Below, in pieces: positions 17,280-27,347 of a stretch of 64,000 bases of DNA. The position numbers were made by a program, and so were the translations under genes. The notes under the pieces were generated by a model that worked only from the letters and a program-made list of their open reading frames with translations, ran no database searches and was not told where the DNA came from. The first letter of the stretch is position 1. Every line of letters starts with the position of its first letter. Origin of the DNA: Colwellia piezophila ATCC BAA-637. Lineage in GTDB: Bacteria > Pseudomonadota > Gammaproteobacteria > Enterobacterales > Alteromonadaceae. Location of the stretch: the NCBI RefSeq assembly GCF_000378625.1, contig NZ_KB905160.1:225552-289551 (forward strand), given 5' to 3'.

Positions 17280-17969
17280 TTAGTTAATCCTTAAGTAACG
17301 GTGTAATAAGCTTTGAGTAAAGTTAATTTTCAGATAAAAACCACGTGGTAAGGTCATAAACGGTTTACCGTTTTTATCAAAGGCTTGGGTTTTTACTTTG
17401 CTGTTGGCCGCTTTCGGTCTTAACTGCATCACTTGACCATGTTTGCCATGAATATTCTCAACTTCACCTAGTACTATCATATCGGTCAGTTCTTGCCAGT
17501 CTTGCGCTAATAGCGCTTCCTCTTCTGCATTAGGTGACCATAAAAAAGGCGTGCCAACTAAGCGCTCAGCTATCGGCAAATCTTTCGGTGTAATCACAGG
17601 TACCCACAGAACCTTTGCTAATTTTTTGCGCACATAACAATTATGCCAATTGATGCCAACAAGCCCAGTTAAGGGGGCAACGCTGACAAACGTAGTCTCG
17701 AGGGGTTTTGCTTGTTCATTGATGGGTAATGATTTTAATTCAATGCCTAAGTGGGGGAAGTCTGGCTCAGGTCTTGAGCCCGCACTCGCGCCTAACACAT
17801 GCTCAAGTAACAAACCTATCCAACCTTTATTACGGGTTAAATCTTTTGGCACGCTAATACCTGCTTTCGCGGCTATTTCCCCTAAGGTCAAGCCGGCTAG
17901 ATGTTGCGCGCGTTGCATCAGTTCTTGTTCAGAAGAAGGAATGTTCATATTTGAAGCAGAATTAACCAT
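17280..17969 (-). CDS. mutH: DNA mismatch repair endonuclease MutH
   Basis: MutH nicks the unmethylated strand at hemimethylated GATC sites when activated by MutS/MutL. The protein is 229 residues, the same as E. coli. The catalytic triad Asp-Glu-x-Lys is visible in [16 protein letters not shown], and the DNA-binding and core regions [37 protein letters not shown] and [20 protein letters not shown] align throughout. Its presence implies that this organism uses Dam methylation for strand discrimination, as known for enteric and marine gammaproteobacteria. It lies divergent from rppH, 130 bp apart, a neighbourhood also seen in relatives. Confidence 0.97.
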   Translation of the reverse strand: MVNSASNMNIPSSEQELMQRAQHLAGLTLGEIAAKAGISVPKDLTRNKGWIGLLLEHVLGASAGSRPEPDFPHLGIELKSLPINEQAKPLETTFVSVAPLTGLVGINWHNCYVRKKLAKVLWVPVITPKDLPIAERLVGTPFLWSPNAEEEALLAQDWQELTDMIVLGEVENIHGKHGQVMQLRPKAANSKVKTQAFDKNGKPFMTLPRGFYLKINFTQSLLHRYLRIN

Positions 17970-18099
17970 GAAATATTTTCTTACTAGAGTTAACCATCAT
18001 TATCATGGATTTACTAAAAAAATCAAAGTAATCATTTGCTCCACTGACGTTAATATGGTTGAATTGATGTAAGAATTTTATATATTGTCAGGAGTTCCT

Positions 18100-18615
18100 G
18101 TGATCGATGCCGAAGGCTATCGCGCCAACGTCGGCATAGTAATAATTAATGACAGGGGACAAGTATTTTGGGCAAGACGGTTTGGACAACATTCATGGCA
18201 ATATCCACAAGGTGGTGTTGATGAAGGTGAATCGGCTGAGCAAACCATGTATCGAGAGTTATATGAAGAGGTTGGCTTAAAACCCGAACACGTGAAAATT
18301 GTTGCTTCAACCAAGCACTGGCTAAAATATAGATTACCAAAGCGCTACATTAGGCATGACTCTAAACCCGTTTGCATTGGTCAAAAGCAAAAGTGGTTTT
18401 TATTAAAGCTAACCGCAGCTGAATCATCAGTTGATTTACTACACACCTCGCATCCTGAATTTGATGATTGGCGTTGGGTTAGTTATTGGTATCCGGTCAG
18501 GCAGGTAGTGTCTTTTAAACGAGATGTTTATCGTAAGGTCATGAAAGAGTTTGCTAGCTTTGCTTTACCGTTAACGTATGAAAGGCGGCCTGAACGTCGA
18601 AAACGTCGTGCTTAG
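18100..18615 (+). CDS. rppH: RNA pyrophosphohydrolase RppH
   Basis: Nudix hydrolase that removes pyrophosphate from the 5' end of mRNAs, starting RNase E decay. The GTG at 18100 is chosen: it is preceded by aggag at the right spacing and gives [15 protein letters not shown], matching the family start MIDxxGYRPNVGIV; the frame remains open a little upstream. The Nudix box is [23 protein letters not shown] (residues about 38-60). The sequence [13 protein letters not shown] is typical of RppH. The C-terminus RRPERRKRR is strongly basic. It is followed by its own terminator and then ptsP, the usual order. Confidence 0.97.
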   Translation: MIDAEGYRANVGIVIINDRGQVFWARRFGQHSWQYPQGGVDEGESAEQTMYRELYEEVGLKPEHVKIVASTKHWLKYRLPKRYIRHDSKPVCIGQKQKWFLLKLTAAESSVDLLHTSHPEFDDWRWVSYWYPVRQVVSFKRDVYRKVMKEFASFALPLTYERRPERRKRRA

Positions 18616-18664
18616 TCTCAATAAACTTAATTATTACTATGATTTTCGATTAGCGCTAAAATCC

Positions 18665-18696
18665 AATAGCCCACTTTATTGTGGGTTATTTTTTTC
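18665..18696 (+). terminator. Rho-independent terminator after rppH
   Basis: aatagcccac pairs with gtgggttatt with one mismatch and is followed by seven T residues. Confidence 0.85.
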
Positions 18697-18753
18697 TCAA
18701 CTTTTATTTATGGTAAACAAGCAATATTTAGTAATCAGTAAATAAGGAATTTA

Positions 18754-21093
18754 ATGTTAACTACCCTACGTCGAATAGTGTTGGAATTTAGCCAAGAGGC
18801 TGAGCTGCAAATTGCGCTAGAACGTATGGTATATCATGTTAAAAAAGCGATGGAAACAGATTGTTGCTCGATCTATCTTGCCGATTACCAGCAACAACAT
18901 TTTATCTTAATGGCTTCCGATGGTTTAGCTAAAACCTCACTTGGGCAAAGTTTTGTCGGTTTTTCTGAAGGTTTAATTGGCTTAGTTGGTCAACGCGAGG
19001 AGCCTCTCAATATTGCCAATGCTAAGCACCACCAACACTTTATTCACGCACCTGAAATTGAAGAAGAAGCCTTTAATGCCTTTTTAGGTACGCCAATTAT
19101 TCATCAACGTAAAGTCTTGGGGATTCTGGCTATCCAACAAAAGCAGTCGCGTCATTTTACCGAAGATGATGAAGCCTTTTTAGTGACGCTATCAGCGCAG
19201 TTAGCTGGCGCTTTAGCGAATGCAGAAATAAAAAACATACTCAATCAGCACCAAGAGCAAAGCTCAGGCACCAAACAACTGCAAGGTATTGCAGGCTCTC
19301 CTGGTTTTGCGTTAAGTGAAATTGTCGTTTGCCAACCGCGAGCAGACCTTGGGGCAGTATCATTAAAAAAATCCACTGATAGTCAAGAGCAACTTTTACG
19401 CTTTGAACAAGCTCTTGAGAAAACTCAATTAGAATTTAACGCGCTAAGTAGTCAATTAAGCGAACACATTGATGATGACAGCTTAGCTATTTTTGACGTC
19501 TATAATCAATTATTAGCCCAAGCCAATTTAGGCCAAGAAGTTGGTGCTAAAATAGCACAAGGTTGGCGTGCAGATAGTGCTTTAAAATTAGTGATAGATC
19601 ACTATATCAGCCAATTTGAAGCCATTGAAGACAGTTACTTTCGAGAGCGTGCTAGTGATATTCGCGATTTAGGCACACGTTTATTGGTTAACATTCAACA
19701 ACAAACTCAAGAAGAGCTGGCATTACCCACGGAGTTTATTTTGTTAGCGCAAGATATTAGTGCTTCGATGGTCGCTCAATACCAGCACCTAGGGTTGTCA
19801 GGCATTATTTCGTTGTCAGGCTCTAATAATTCCCACGCCGCTATTTTAGCGCGGGCTCTAGGCTTGCCTGCTATTATGGGCGTTAATGCACAAGTACTGA
19901 ATCAATTGCATCAACAACAGGCTATTATTGATGGTTACAGTGGTGAGCTATTCATCAACCCCAGTGATACTTTAATACAAGAATACCAATATTTATTAAA
20001 TCAAGAAAAAGCACTTACCGATAAAGTCTTGGCGGTAGCGCAGTTACCCTGCATCACACAAGATGGTCGAGCCATTGAAGTGTTACTTAATGCCGGACTA
20101 TCGGCAGGCTTTGAACATACCGCCCAACTTGGTGCCTTGGGCATTGGCTTATACCGCACAGAAATACCTTTTATGAACCGGCACTGTTTTCCCACAGAGC
20201 AAGAGCAAACACAGCTATACCGGAAGGTACTGCAAGTTTTCCCTAAGCATGGTGTAACCATGCGCACCTTAGATGTTGGCGGCGATAAATCATTACCTTA
20301 CTTTCCTATTAATGAAGAAAACCCCTTTTTAGGTTGGCGTGGCATTCGAATCACCTTAGATCACCCAGAAATATTTTTAGTGCAAGTCCGCGCTATGTTA
20401 CGTGCTAATCAAGGCTTAAATAATCTTGAAATTATGTTACCCATGATTTCAAATGTTGAAGAAGTTGATGACGCTATTCGCTTAATTAATCAGGCCTTCT
20501 TTGAGCTCAAAGCCGAGCTTAAGGCGGAGGTCGTGGCTAATAACGATGACGTGGCGTTAACCTTGTCTGAAATTCACCTTAAAGCAGATGTTGCTGCACG
20601 ACAGTTAGTACGACCTAAAATAGGTATCATGCTGGAAGTTCCCTCGGTTATTTTTCAGATGGAAGCGTTAGCGAATCGGGTGGATTTCTTTTCGGTGGGC
20701 AGCAATGATTTAACGCAGTATTTATTAGCGGTCGATAGAAATAATAGCCAAGTTGCGAATTTGTACGATGCTTTTCATCCGGCAGTATTAAAAGCCTTAT
20801 ATAGTCTTGCTCTGCAAGCCGCAGAGCAATTAACGCCGATTAGTTTATGTGGAGAGTTAGCTTCAAAGCCTGCAGGCGCAATTTTATTGTTGGCTATGGG
20901 TTATGACAAAATTAGTATGAACGGTCATAACGTGCCACATATTAAATGGGTTATTCGCCATATAACGTTTGAGCAAGCGACCGTTATTTTGGCTGAAGTA
21001 TTAACGTTAACGACCACTAAACAAGTCCATAGTTATTTAAATGAGCAACTAGAGTCGTTAGGTTTAGGTGGTTTTATTCGCGCGGGTTGTTAG
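18754..21093 (+). CDS. ptsP: Nitrogen-PTS enzyme I, PtsP
   Basis: First phosphotransferase of the nitrogen-related PTS: it takes phosphate from phosphoenolpyruvate and passes it to NPr, with regulatory rather than sugar-transport output. Order of domains: GAF sensor (about residues 15-160, starting LEFSQEAELQIALERMVYHV), the HPr-interacting helical and phosphohistidine domain with histidine 361 in SGSNNSHAAILARALGLPA, and the PEP-binding TIM barrel (GIGLYRTEIPFM, TLDVGGDKSLPYF, FFSVGSNDLTQYLLAVDRNN, ISLCGELASKP). The 779 residues slightly exceed E. coli PtsP (748). A good aagga ribosome site precedes the ATG. GAF binding of glutamine is known in relatives. Confidence 0.97.
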   Translation: MLTTLRRIVLEFSQEAELQIALERMVYHVKKAMETDCCSIYLADYQQQHFILMASDGLAKTSLGQSFVGFSEGLIGLVGQREEPLNIANAKHHQHFIHAPEIEEEAFNAFLGTPIIHQRKVLGILAIQQKQSRHFTEDDEAFLVTLSAQLAGALANAEIKNILNQHQEQSSGTKQLQGIAGSPGFALSEIVVCQPRADLGAVSLKKSTDSQEQLLRFEQALEKTQLEFNALSSQLSEHIDDDSLAIFDVYNQLLAQANLGQEVGAKIAQGWRADSALKLVIDHYISQFEAIEDSYFRERASDIRDLGTRLLVNIQQQTQEELALPTEFILLAQDISASMVAQYQHLGLSGIISLSGSNNSHAAILARALGLPAIMGVNAQVLNQLHQQQAIIDGYSGELFINPSDTLIQEYQYLLNQEKALTDKVLAVAQLPCITQDGRAIEVLLNAGLSAGFEHTAQLGALGIGLYRTEIPFMNRHCFPTEQEQTQLYRKVLQVFPKHGVTMRTLDVGGDKSLPYFPINEENPFLGWRGIRITLDHPEIFLVQVRAMLRANQGLNNLEIMLPMISNVEEVDDAIRLINQAFFELKAELKAEVVANNDDVALTLSEIHLKADVAARQLVRPKIGIMLEVPSVIFQMEALANRVDFFSVGSNDLTQYLLAVDRNNSQVANLYDAFHPAVLKALYSLALQAAEQLTPISLCGELASKPAGAILLLAMGYDKISMNGHNVPHIKWVIRHITFEQATVILAEVLTLTTTKQVHSYLNEQLESLGLGGFIRAGC

Positions 21094-21280
21094 TTTGTGC
21101 CTGGCACTTTTTTCAGGGTAAACGTTCAGGGAAAACGTTCAGGGCTAATGTTTAATGCGTTAATTCTCAAGGTAAGTGACTGGGTTTAGCTGACCCACGT
21201 CAATGGTAAATATCAAGTTAGGTCGTGTTGCTAGCTTGGCAAGTACAATCATTTTTAGGAGCGATTTTTCGTTAAGTAGT

Positions 21281-22075
21281 ATGATGTTAACTGTATTGAT
21301 TTCTTGTCTCGTCTTAGGCAGCCTAGTGGGATTTTTGGCCGGGCTTTTGGGTATAGGTGGAGGTCTTATTATTGTGCCTGCGCTGGTTTATTTATTGCCT
21401 TTGGTCGGTGTAAACCATGAAATAGTCATGCCTATGGCACTCGGGACTTCTTTAGGGGCAATAGTTATTACCTCAAGCAGTGCTGCCTACGCTCACCATC
21501 GTAAAAAAAATATTCCTTGGTCATTAGCAAAGCCCTTAATGACCTTAGTGGCAGTTGGCGCTTTGTTAGGTGCTTTTATTGCCGACTCGCTGTCGAGTGA
21601 AGTGTTAACTGTTTTCTTTTCTATTGTGGTGGTTTTATTGGCTGTTTACATGTTACTTTCGGTTAATGCTTCAAAAACAAGGTCACTGCCTGCCACCTAT
21701 GTTCTACAATCAATCAGCTTTGTCACTGGCATTATTGCCAGCTTAATGGGCATTGCGGGTGGGGCTATTTTAGTGCCAATGCTAAGTTATTTCGGCGTAT
21801 CGGTACGTCATAGTATTGGCATCGCAACGGCCTGTGGTGTAATGGTGGCCTTATTTGGCTCGCTTGGTTACATTATAACCGGCTTTAATTTATCGGGCCT
21901 GCCTGATTGGAGCTTAGGATATATTTACTTACCGGCATTATTGGCTATTGTCATCAGCTCGTCAGTATTTGCGCCAATCGGGGTGAAATATGCCAGTAAA
22001 TTACCGGTAAAAACCTTGAAGAAATTCTTTGCGGGCTTCCTTATTTGTGTGGCGATAAAAATGTTGTTCGGCTAA
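21281..22075 (+). CDS. TauE/SafE-family sulfite/anion exporter
   Basis: Integral inner-membrane protein with about eight hydrophobic helices. The family repeat is seen twice: SLVGFLAGLLGIGGGLIIVPALVYL near the N-terminus and ITGIIASLMGIAGGAILVPMLSYFGV in the second half. A start at 21281 (MMLTVLIS) is preferred to the in-frame ATG at 21203, which would add a polar, non-family 26-residue tail. Members export sulfite, sulfoacetate or similar small anions; the substrate here is unknown. In Vibrio and relatives the same gene lies between ptsP and lgt. Confidence 0.9.
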   Translation: MMLTVLISCLVLGSLVGFLAGLLGIGGGLIIVPALVYLLPLVGVNHEIVMPMALGTSLGAIVITSSSAAYAHHRKKNIPWSLAKPLMTLVAVGALLGAFIADSLSSEVLTVFFSIVVVLLAVYMLLSVNASKTRSLPATYVLQSISFVTGIIASLMGIAGGAILVPMLSYFGVSVRHSIGIATACGVMVALFGSLGYIITGFNLSGLPDWSLGYIYLPALLAIVISSSVFAPIGVKYASKLPVKTLKKFFAGFLICVAIKMLFG

Positions 22076-22228
22076 TTAATTTCAGTGTTGTGGCGTTCAA
22101 TGCAGTACTTTAAAGCTAACCTTTTAGCCATAACAGGGTATAATCTCGACCAACAACTAAATAGTTTTACTTTTCGAATACTTAACCTTCTACTTTTTAA
22201 CTCTCAACCTTGAGAAAACGGACAAGCA

Positions 22229-23122
22229 ATGACAGATAAGTTTTTACAATTCCCGGTAATAGACCCAATCATTTTTAGCATTGGCCCAGTATCATTACGT
22301 TGGTATGGCACCATGTACTTAATTGGCTTCTTAGCCGCCATGTTTATGGCAAACAAGGCGGCGGATAGAAGCAATGGCTTATGGACACGTGAGCAAGTCA
22401 GTGACTTATTGTTTTATGCTTTCTTGGGGGTTATTCTAGGTGGTCGTGTGGGTTATGTACTGTTTTATCAGTTCGATTACTTTCTATCTGACCCTTTATA
22501 TTTACTGGAAATATGGCAAGGCGGCATGTCTTTTCACGGCGGTTTCCTCGGCGTTATTTTAGCGGCCTTTATTTTCGCCCGTAAAACCAATAAATCCTTT
22601 TTAGCGGTCGGCGACTTTGTCGTGCCTCTGGTGCCTATTGGTTTAGGTATGGGCCGTTTAGGTAACTTTATTAATAGCGAGCTTTGGGGGCGTCAAACTG
22701 ATGTGCCATGGGCAATGGTATTCCCAACAGATCCATTACAAGTACCACGTCATCCATCACAGCTGTATGAATTTGCCCTCGAAGGTGTGGTTTTATTTAT
22801 CATCATGTTAGTGATTATTCGTAAACCGCGCAGTTTGGGACTTGCCACAGGCAGCTTTTTTATTGGTTACGGAGTTTTTAGAAGTTTCGTTGAGTTCTTC
22901 CGTGAGCCTGATGCCCATCTTGGTTTGTATTTCTCCTTTATCTCTAAAGGACAAATCTTAAGTATTCCGATGATACTCATTGGCATGTTCATCATCTATT
23001 GGGGTTACAACCAGCAGCAAAAGTCGGCCATTAAAAACAGTAAAAAAATAATCGGAACGAGTGATAAGTCGACCAGTAAAACCGCTAGTTCATCAAAAAA
23101 AACGGCCAAAGGAAATAACTAA
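22229..23122 (+). CDS. lgt: Prolipoprotein diacylglyceryl transferase Lgt
   Basis: Inner-membrane enzyme that attaches diacylglycerol from phosphatidylglycerol to the lipobox cysteine of prolipoproteins, the first step of lipoprotein maturation. Several lipoproteins in this window depend on it. The catalytic histidine region is [14 protein letters not shown] (residues about 99-112) and the Lgt signature [18 protein letters not shown] follows; [12 protein letters not shown] is the third conserved block. Seven hydrophobic segments and a lysine/serine-rich tail are seen. A tataat hexamer lies at 22139-22144, about 85 bp upstream, and may be its promoter. Its stop overlaps the thyA start by one base. 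Confidence 0.97.
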   Translation: MTDKFLQFPVIDPIIFSIGPVSLRWYGTMYLIGFLAAMFMANKAADRSNGLWTREQVSDLLFYAFLGVILGGRVGYVLFYQFDYFLSDPLYLLEIWQGGMSFHGGFLGVILAAFIFARKTNKSFLAVGDFVVPLVPIGLGMGRLGNFINSELWGRQTDVPWAMVFPTDPLQVPRHPSQLYEFALEGVVLFIIMLVIIRKPRSLGLATGSFFIGYGVFRSFVEFFREPDAHLGLYFSFISKGQILSIPMILIGMFIIYWGYNQQQKSAIKNSKKIIGTSDKSTSKTASSSKKTAKGNN

Positions 23123-23973
23123 TGCGTGCTTATTTAGATTTATGTCAACGTCTTATTGACCAAGGTACTTGGGTTGAAAATGAGCGTACAGGTAAGCGCT
23201 GTTTAACCGTGATCAATGCTGATTTAGAATATAACGTTGGCGATAATCAGTTCCCATTAATTACCACCCGGAAAAGCTTTTTTAAATCAGCGATTGCTGA
23301 GTTTATTGGCTATATTCGTGGTTATGATAATGCCAGTGACTTTCGTAAGTTGGGCACTAAAACTTGGGATGCCAATGCGAACTTAAATGAGGCTTGGCTT
23401 AATAATTCACACCGTAAAGGTGATGATGATATGGGCCGAGTGTACGGAGTTCAAGCTCGTGCTTGGGCAAAGCCTGATGGCGGCACTATTGACCAATTGA
23501 AAAAAATTGTTGATAACCTTAAAAAGGGTATTGATGATCGTGCTGAAATTATGACTTTTTACAATCCCGGTGAATTTCACCTGGGTTGTTTAAGGCCTTG
23601 TATGCATACCCATAATTTTTCTTTACTTGGTGATACTCTACACCTAACCAGCTTTCAGCGTTCATGTGATGTGCCGCTAGGGCTTAACTTTAACCAAGTA
23701 CAAGTATTTACCTTTTTAGCATTAATGGCGCAAATTACCGGTAAAAAAGCCGGCATGGCTTATCACAAAATAGTAAACGCGCACATTTATGAAGACCAGC
23801 TAGATTTGATGAAAAACGTACAGTTAAAGCGTGAGCCATTGGCATTACCTAAACTTATCATCAACCCTGAAATCAAATCATTAGAAGATTTAGAAACTTG
23901 GGTAACGATGGATGATTTCAAAGTAGAAGGTTATGAGTGTCACGACGCGATTAAGTATCCATTTTCCGTGTAA
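23122..23973 (+). CDS. thyA: Thymidylate synthase ThyA
   Basis: Makes dTMP from dUMP using methylene-tetrahydrofolate. The ATG overlaps the lgt stop (taatg), so translation is coupled. The catalytic cysteine 160 is in [11 protein letters not shown], followed by the dUMP-binding [12 protein letters not shown]. The N-terminus ([34 protein letters not shown]) and the 283-residue length fit the Vibrio/Alteromonadales subtype rather than the 264-residue E. coli enzyme. lgt-thyA pairing is conserved across gammaproteobacteria. Confidence 0.98.
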   Translation: MRAYLDLCQRLIDQGTWVENERTGKRCLTVINADLEYNVGDNQFPLITTRKSFFKSAIAEFIGYIRGYDNASDFRKLGTKTWDANANLNEAWLNNSHRKGDDDMGRVYGVQARAWAKPDGGTIDQLKKIVDNLKKGIDDRAEIMTFYNPGEFHLGCLRPCMHTHNFSLLGDTLHLTSFQRSCDVPLGLNFNQVQVFTFLALMAQITGKKAGMAYHKIVNAHIYEDQLDLMKNVQLKREPLALPKLIINPEIKSLEDLETWVTMDDFKVEGYECHDAIKYPFSV

Positions 23974-24004
23974 GGTTTAATTGTTTTTTCGACAAAATAA
24001 AGAC

Positions 24005-24040
24005 TAGGGTTACTTCATAATAAGTGACCCTATTTATTTT
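24005..24040 (+). terminator. Terminator after thyA
   Basis: tagggttactt pairs with aagtgacccta around a six-base loop, one G-T pair, followed by a T-rich tail. Confidence 0.8.
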
Positions 24041-24087
24041 ACGACTACACTGCTAATCAGCCATTCAAGCTGCTTTATCCATTGAAT

Positions 24088-26604
24088 ATGAGTGATGAAA
24101 TGCACATAGTTCATGATAAAAAATTACTTACGTTAATCAAGGTTATACCGCCAGTCCTAGTGACAATGTTTGCCTGCATAGCGATATCTATTGTGATTAA
24201 TCATAATAGAGCACAGCTTAGCGGTGACATTGAAAGTTTGCAGCAAAACTTTATTGCCGCTGAAAAAGACATGATTAAGATACAGGTTGAGCAACTTGTG
24301 CAGCAAATTTCTTATGAAAGAAACAGTACCGAAGCGCTATTAAAAAAAGATATTAAAGATCATATCTATCAGGCTCATAGCATAGCTACTAGTATCTATG
24401 AAAACAATCAACACCAATCAGCGCAAGAAATTAAAACGTTAATTACCACAGCGTTGAGGAATATTCGCTTTAATGACGGACGTGGCTATTTCTTTATTTA
24501 TAGCCTTGAGGGGCAGAGTATATTGCACCCGGTGTTACCCCAGATGGAAGGAACTTCAAAAGCTGACTTTCAAGACAGTCGAGGTAATTACATTGTCCGA
24601 GACCTAGGGACATTGGCTAAACAGCATGGTGAATCTTTTTATCACTGGTGGTTTGTTAAGCCTGAGGATAAAAGCCAAGAATTTGAGAAGATTGGTTTTG
24701 GTAAGTACTTTGCCCCTTATGATTGGTTTATTGGTACAGGAGAGTATTTGATTGATGTTGAAAATGATATAAAACAACGTTTAATAAAGCGGATTTCCAA
24801 AATAAATTTTGGCGTAAATGGCTATATTTTTTTGTTAGATTATCAGGGCAATGTGCTTTCTCATTTTAATAAAGACTTTCAAGACACCAATTTACTAACG
24901 AATTCTGATAAGCAGATTGTTAAGGTAACTCAGCAATTAATAGCTATCGCTAAACGCGGCGAAGGTTATTTAGAGTATCTTAGCCCCATAATGCCAAGTA
25001 CCGGAAAACCCGGGGATAAAATTAGTTTTGTCAGTGGATTCCCCGAATGGAATTGGGCGATTGGTACAGGATTTTATAAAAGTGAAACAGATAAATACTT
25101 AGCTAACAGAGAGCTAACTATTGCTCAAGAAAATCAAAGCCAGTTATGGACCCTACTTGGTTTAAGTTTTATTGTTACTATATTTTTTGTCAGCTTGTCA
25201 CTTATATTGACTAAATATTTGTCTAGACGTTTTAACTTGTATGAACAGCGAATCAATGATGACTTTAATGAGTTAAATAAAGTTAAATTGCAGTCTCAGT
25301 ACCAAGCATTACATGATGCTTTAACAAAGTTACCCAATCGAATGCTGTTAGATGAACAAATATCACAAGGGATCAAGTTATCCCAAAAAAATAACAAAAA
25401 CCTTGCTGTGATGTTTGTTGATTTGGATGATTTTAAGAAAACTAATGATCTTCATGGTCATTCAGTAGGTGATAACTTACTTGAGGTACTAGGCGAAGAG
25501 TTTAGAAAAATACTTAACAAGTCCGATAGTGTTGCGCGCTTTGGTGGTGATGAGTTTATTTTTTGCTTTCCAAACCTCAGTGATAAAGCTGCAGCACAAC
25601 AAAAGGTTGCTGAGATACAACAAATATTTGCTCAAGAATTTATTATTAAAGGTAAGTCTATCTACTCTAGTTGTAGTGTTGGCGTTGCTATGTATCCGAG
25701 TGATGGTGATGTTGCCGAAGAGCTAATCAGTAAAGCAGACATTGTGCTTTATAAGTCTAAATCATTACAAAAAGGGCGGTCATTATTTTTTAATGAGAGT
25801 ATTAATAAGCAAGTAAAACGTGACTTTCTTATTGAATCAGAGCTTAGATTAGCGTTATCAGGACAAGAATTCTCCGTTGTATATCAACCGCAAATAAATG
25901 TCGAAAGTGGCAAAATAGTTGGGGTTGAAGCGCTTATTCGCTGGCACAATAAAGTACTAGGTCATGTGTCTCCGGTAGAGTTTATTCAAATAGCTGAAGA
26001 TATAGGTATTATTAATGACATAGGGCGTTTTGTTATAGAAAAGGCCTTGCAGGATATCTTGCAGTTTAACCTTGGTAACGTTTACGAGCTGGAGTTATCT
26101 CTTAATATTTCGCCAAAGCAACTACTCGAAGCGGATTTTGCTGAGCAGATGATAGAAATTATTGAAAAGTTTGCTTTCAAGGCAAACTTAGTGACTTTAG
26201 AAATTACTGAAAATATTTTCATTTCTGACTTAAATAAAGTACAGCCTATTTTAAATCGTCTGAGAGACTACGGCTTTAAGCTATCGTTAGACGATTTTGG
26301 CACGGGTTACTCATCTTTAAGTTATTTGAGTAATTTACCCATGAATGAAATAAAAATTGACCGGTCTTTTATTGATAAATTGTTAATCAGCAGCCAAAGT
26401 GAATTATTAGTGAAAAGCATCATTACTATTGGCCAGTTTTATAATTTAACTGTTGTCGCAGAAGGTGTTGAAACTAAAGAACAATTTGAACGATTAAAAT
26501 ACTATAACTGTGATTTGATTCAGGGTTATTACTTCGATCGCCCTCTCTCCATTGTCAAGTTAAGTGAGAAGTATTCCAATGAAGGCATTCTGTTAGCAAA
26601 GTAA
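24088..26604 (+). CDS. Cache-GGDEF-EAL signalling protein (c-di-GMP turnover)
   Basis: Membrane protein that senses an extracellular ligand and probably makes or breaks cyclic di-GMP. One membrane helix at about residues 13-37, a large periplasmic double-Cache sensor (about 40-345) with the paired motifs DWFIGTGEYL and NWAIGTGFYK, a second helix near 353-378, then GGDEF and EAL domains. The diguanylate cyclase site GGDEF is intact (residues 486-490, ARFGGDEFIF) and the phosphodiesterase motif EAL too (614-616, VEALIRWH), with later DDFGTGYSSL and ENIF. Both activities are therefore possible. The ATG at 24088 is used; a TTG six bases earlier is the only other nearby choice. Single gene. Confidence 0.93.
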   Translation: MSDEMHIVHDKKLLTLIKVIPPVLVTMFACIAISIVINHNRAQLSGDIESLQQNFIAAEKDMIKIQVEQLVQQISYERNSTEALLKKDIKDHIYQAHSIATSIYENNQHQSAQEIKTLITTALRNIRFNDGRGYFFIYSLEGQSILHPVLPQMEGTSKADFQDSRGNYIVRDLGTLAKQHGESFYHWWFVKPEDKSQEFEKIGFGKYFAPYDWFIGTGEYLIDVENDIKQRLIKRISKINFGVNGYIFLLDYQGNVLSHFNKDFQDTNLLTNSDKQIVKVTQQLIAIAKRGEGYLEYLSPIMPSTGKPGDKISFVSGFPEWNWAIGTGFYKSETDKYLANRELTIAQENQSQLWTLLGLSFIVTIFFVSLSLILTKYLSRRFNLYEQRINDDFNELNKVKLQSQYQALHDALTKLPNRMLLDEQISQGIKLSQKNNKNLAVMFVDLDDFKKTNDLHGHSVGDNLLEVLGEEFRKILNKSDSVARFGGDEFIFCFPNLSDKAAAQQKVAEIQQIFAQEFIIKGKSIYSSCSVGVAMYPSDGDVAEELISKADIVLYKSKSLQKGRSLFFNESINKQVKRDFLIESELRLALSGQEFSVVYQPQINVESGKIVGVEALIRWHNKVLGHVSPVEFIQIAEDIGIINDIGRFVIEKALQDILQFNLGNVYELELSLNISPKQLLEADFAEQMIEIIEKFAFKANLVTLEITENIFISDLNKVQPILNRLRDYGFKLSLDDFGTGYSSLSYLSNLPMNEIKIDRSFIDKLLISSQSELLVKSIITIGQFYNLTVVAEGVETKEQFERLKYYNCDLIQGYYFDRPLSIVKLSEKYSNEGILLAK

Positions 26605-26639
26605 ATAATTACGGCAGCCATTGTTACCTCGTCTTGATA

Positions 26640-26685
26640 TATACCCGTTCTACTTGAAGATGCATTTTTAAGTTGAACGGGTATA
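26640..26685. repeat. Inverted repeat tatacccgtt at the end of the ALDH remnant
   Basis: tatacccgttctact (26640-26654) and agttgaacgggtata (26671-26685) are inverted repeats with one mismatch and a 16-base loop. The right arm overlaps the stop region of the aldehyde dehydrogenase remnant. A related tatacccgtta motif begins other intergenic elements at 51850 and 59236. It can also act as a 3' structure for the GGDEF-EAL gene. Confidence 0.7.
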
Positions 26686-27202
26686 GGTGACCATTTTTAA
26701 TGGCAGGCCGCTCTCAACAGGTGTCATTACTTTGCCCTGTGCTAAAACCGTTTTTGCTTTTGAAAACGTTAAAAAACCTTCTTTGCCATGATAATGGCCC
26801 ATATTTGAATCACCAATACCGCCAAAAGGTGCATCGTTAGCATAAACGTGCAAATGGTATCGTTAATATAAACGCCACCAGAGTGAGTCTTATCAAGCCG
26901 CAGTTGTTGCGTTGTTTTGTCAAAGCTCATGATATATAAAGGGAGTGGGCGACATTGATGTACTCAATAACCTTATCTACATCCTGATACGGCATTATTG
27001 GCAATAACGGAGCAAAAATCTCCTCCTCCATTAATTGCATATCATCAGTTACTTGGGTGATTAATTGCGTGGCAAGTAAGCGAGATGAACGGTTAATTTC
27101 TTCCCAACTTGCTGAAACCACCTTCGCACCTTTATCAATTGCATCATCAAGCCAATAAAGTAATGGCTTGTCCTGTGCATCATTAATAATATTGTATGTA
27201 CT
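26668..27202 (-). pseudogene. Aldehyde dehydrogenase remnant (coniferyl-aldehyde dehydrogenase type)
   Basis: Three minus-strand fragments in different frames together read like the C-terminal third of a class of aldehyde dehydrogenase. The first (about 27202-26927) reads YNIINDAQDKPLLYWLDDAIDKGAK and later LLATQLITQVTDDMQLMEEEIFAPLLPIMPYQDVDKVIEYIN. The second (about 26935-26860) reads MSFDKTTQQLRLDKTHSGGVYINDTI. The third (26853-26668) reads NDAPFGGIGDSNMGHYHGKEGFLTFSKAKTV. Two frameshifts join them, a stop lies just before the first, and the N-terminal catalytic part (NAD site and active cysteine) is missing. The normal C-terminus is also replaced. It is a decayed gene. Confidence 0.88.
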
Positions 27203-27347
27203 TTAATTAATGCCTAATAAAAGTGCTAGTACCACTCGTCACTTTTCATGTTTATTTCCAATGAAGTAAAAATAAACACTTGTTGTTTTTGTGTAACTCT
27301 GGTTGAATAAATTTAATTAAACACCTGTATGATTTTTGCTGAGAATT

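Noticed and set aside
17650-18072. Plus-strand open frame of 140 residues
   Set aside because: It is antisense to mutH for most of its length and no family pattern is seen.
20001-20267. Cysteine-rich minus-strand frame inside ptsP
   Set aside because: Antisense shadow of the PEP-binding domain.
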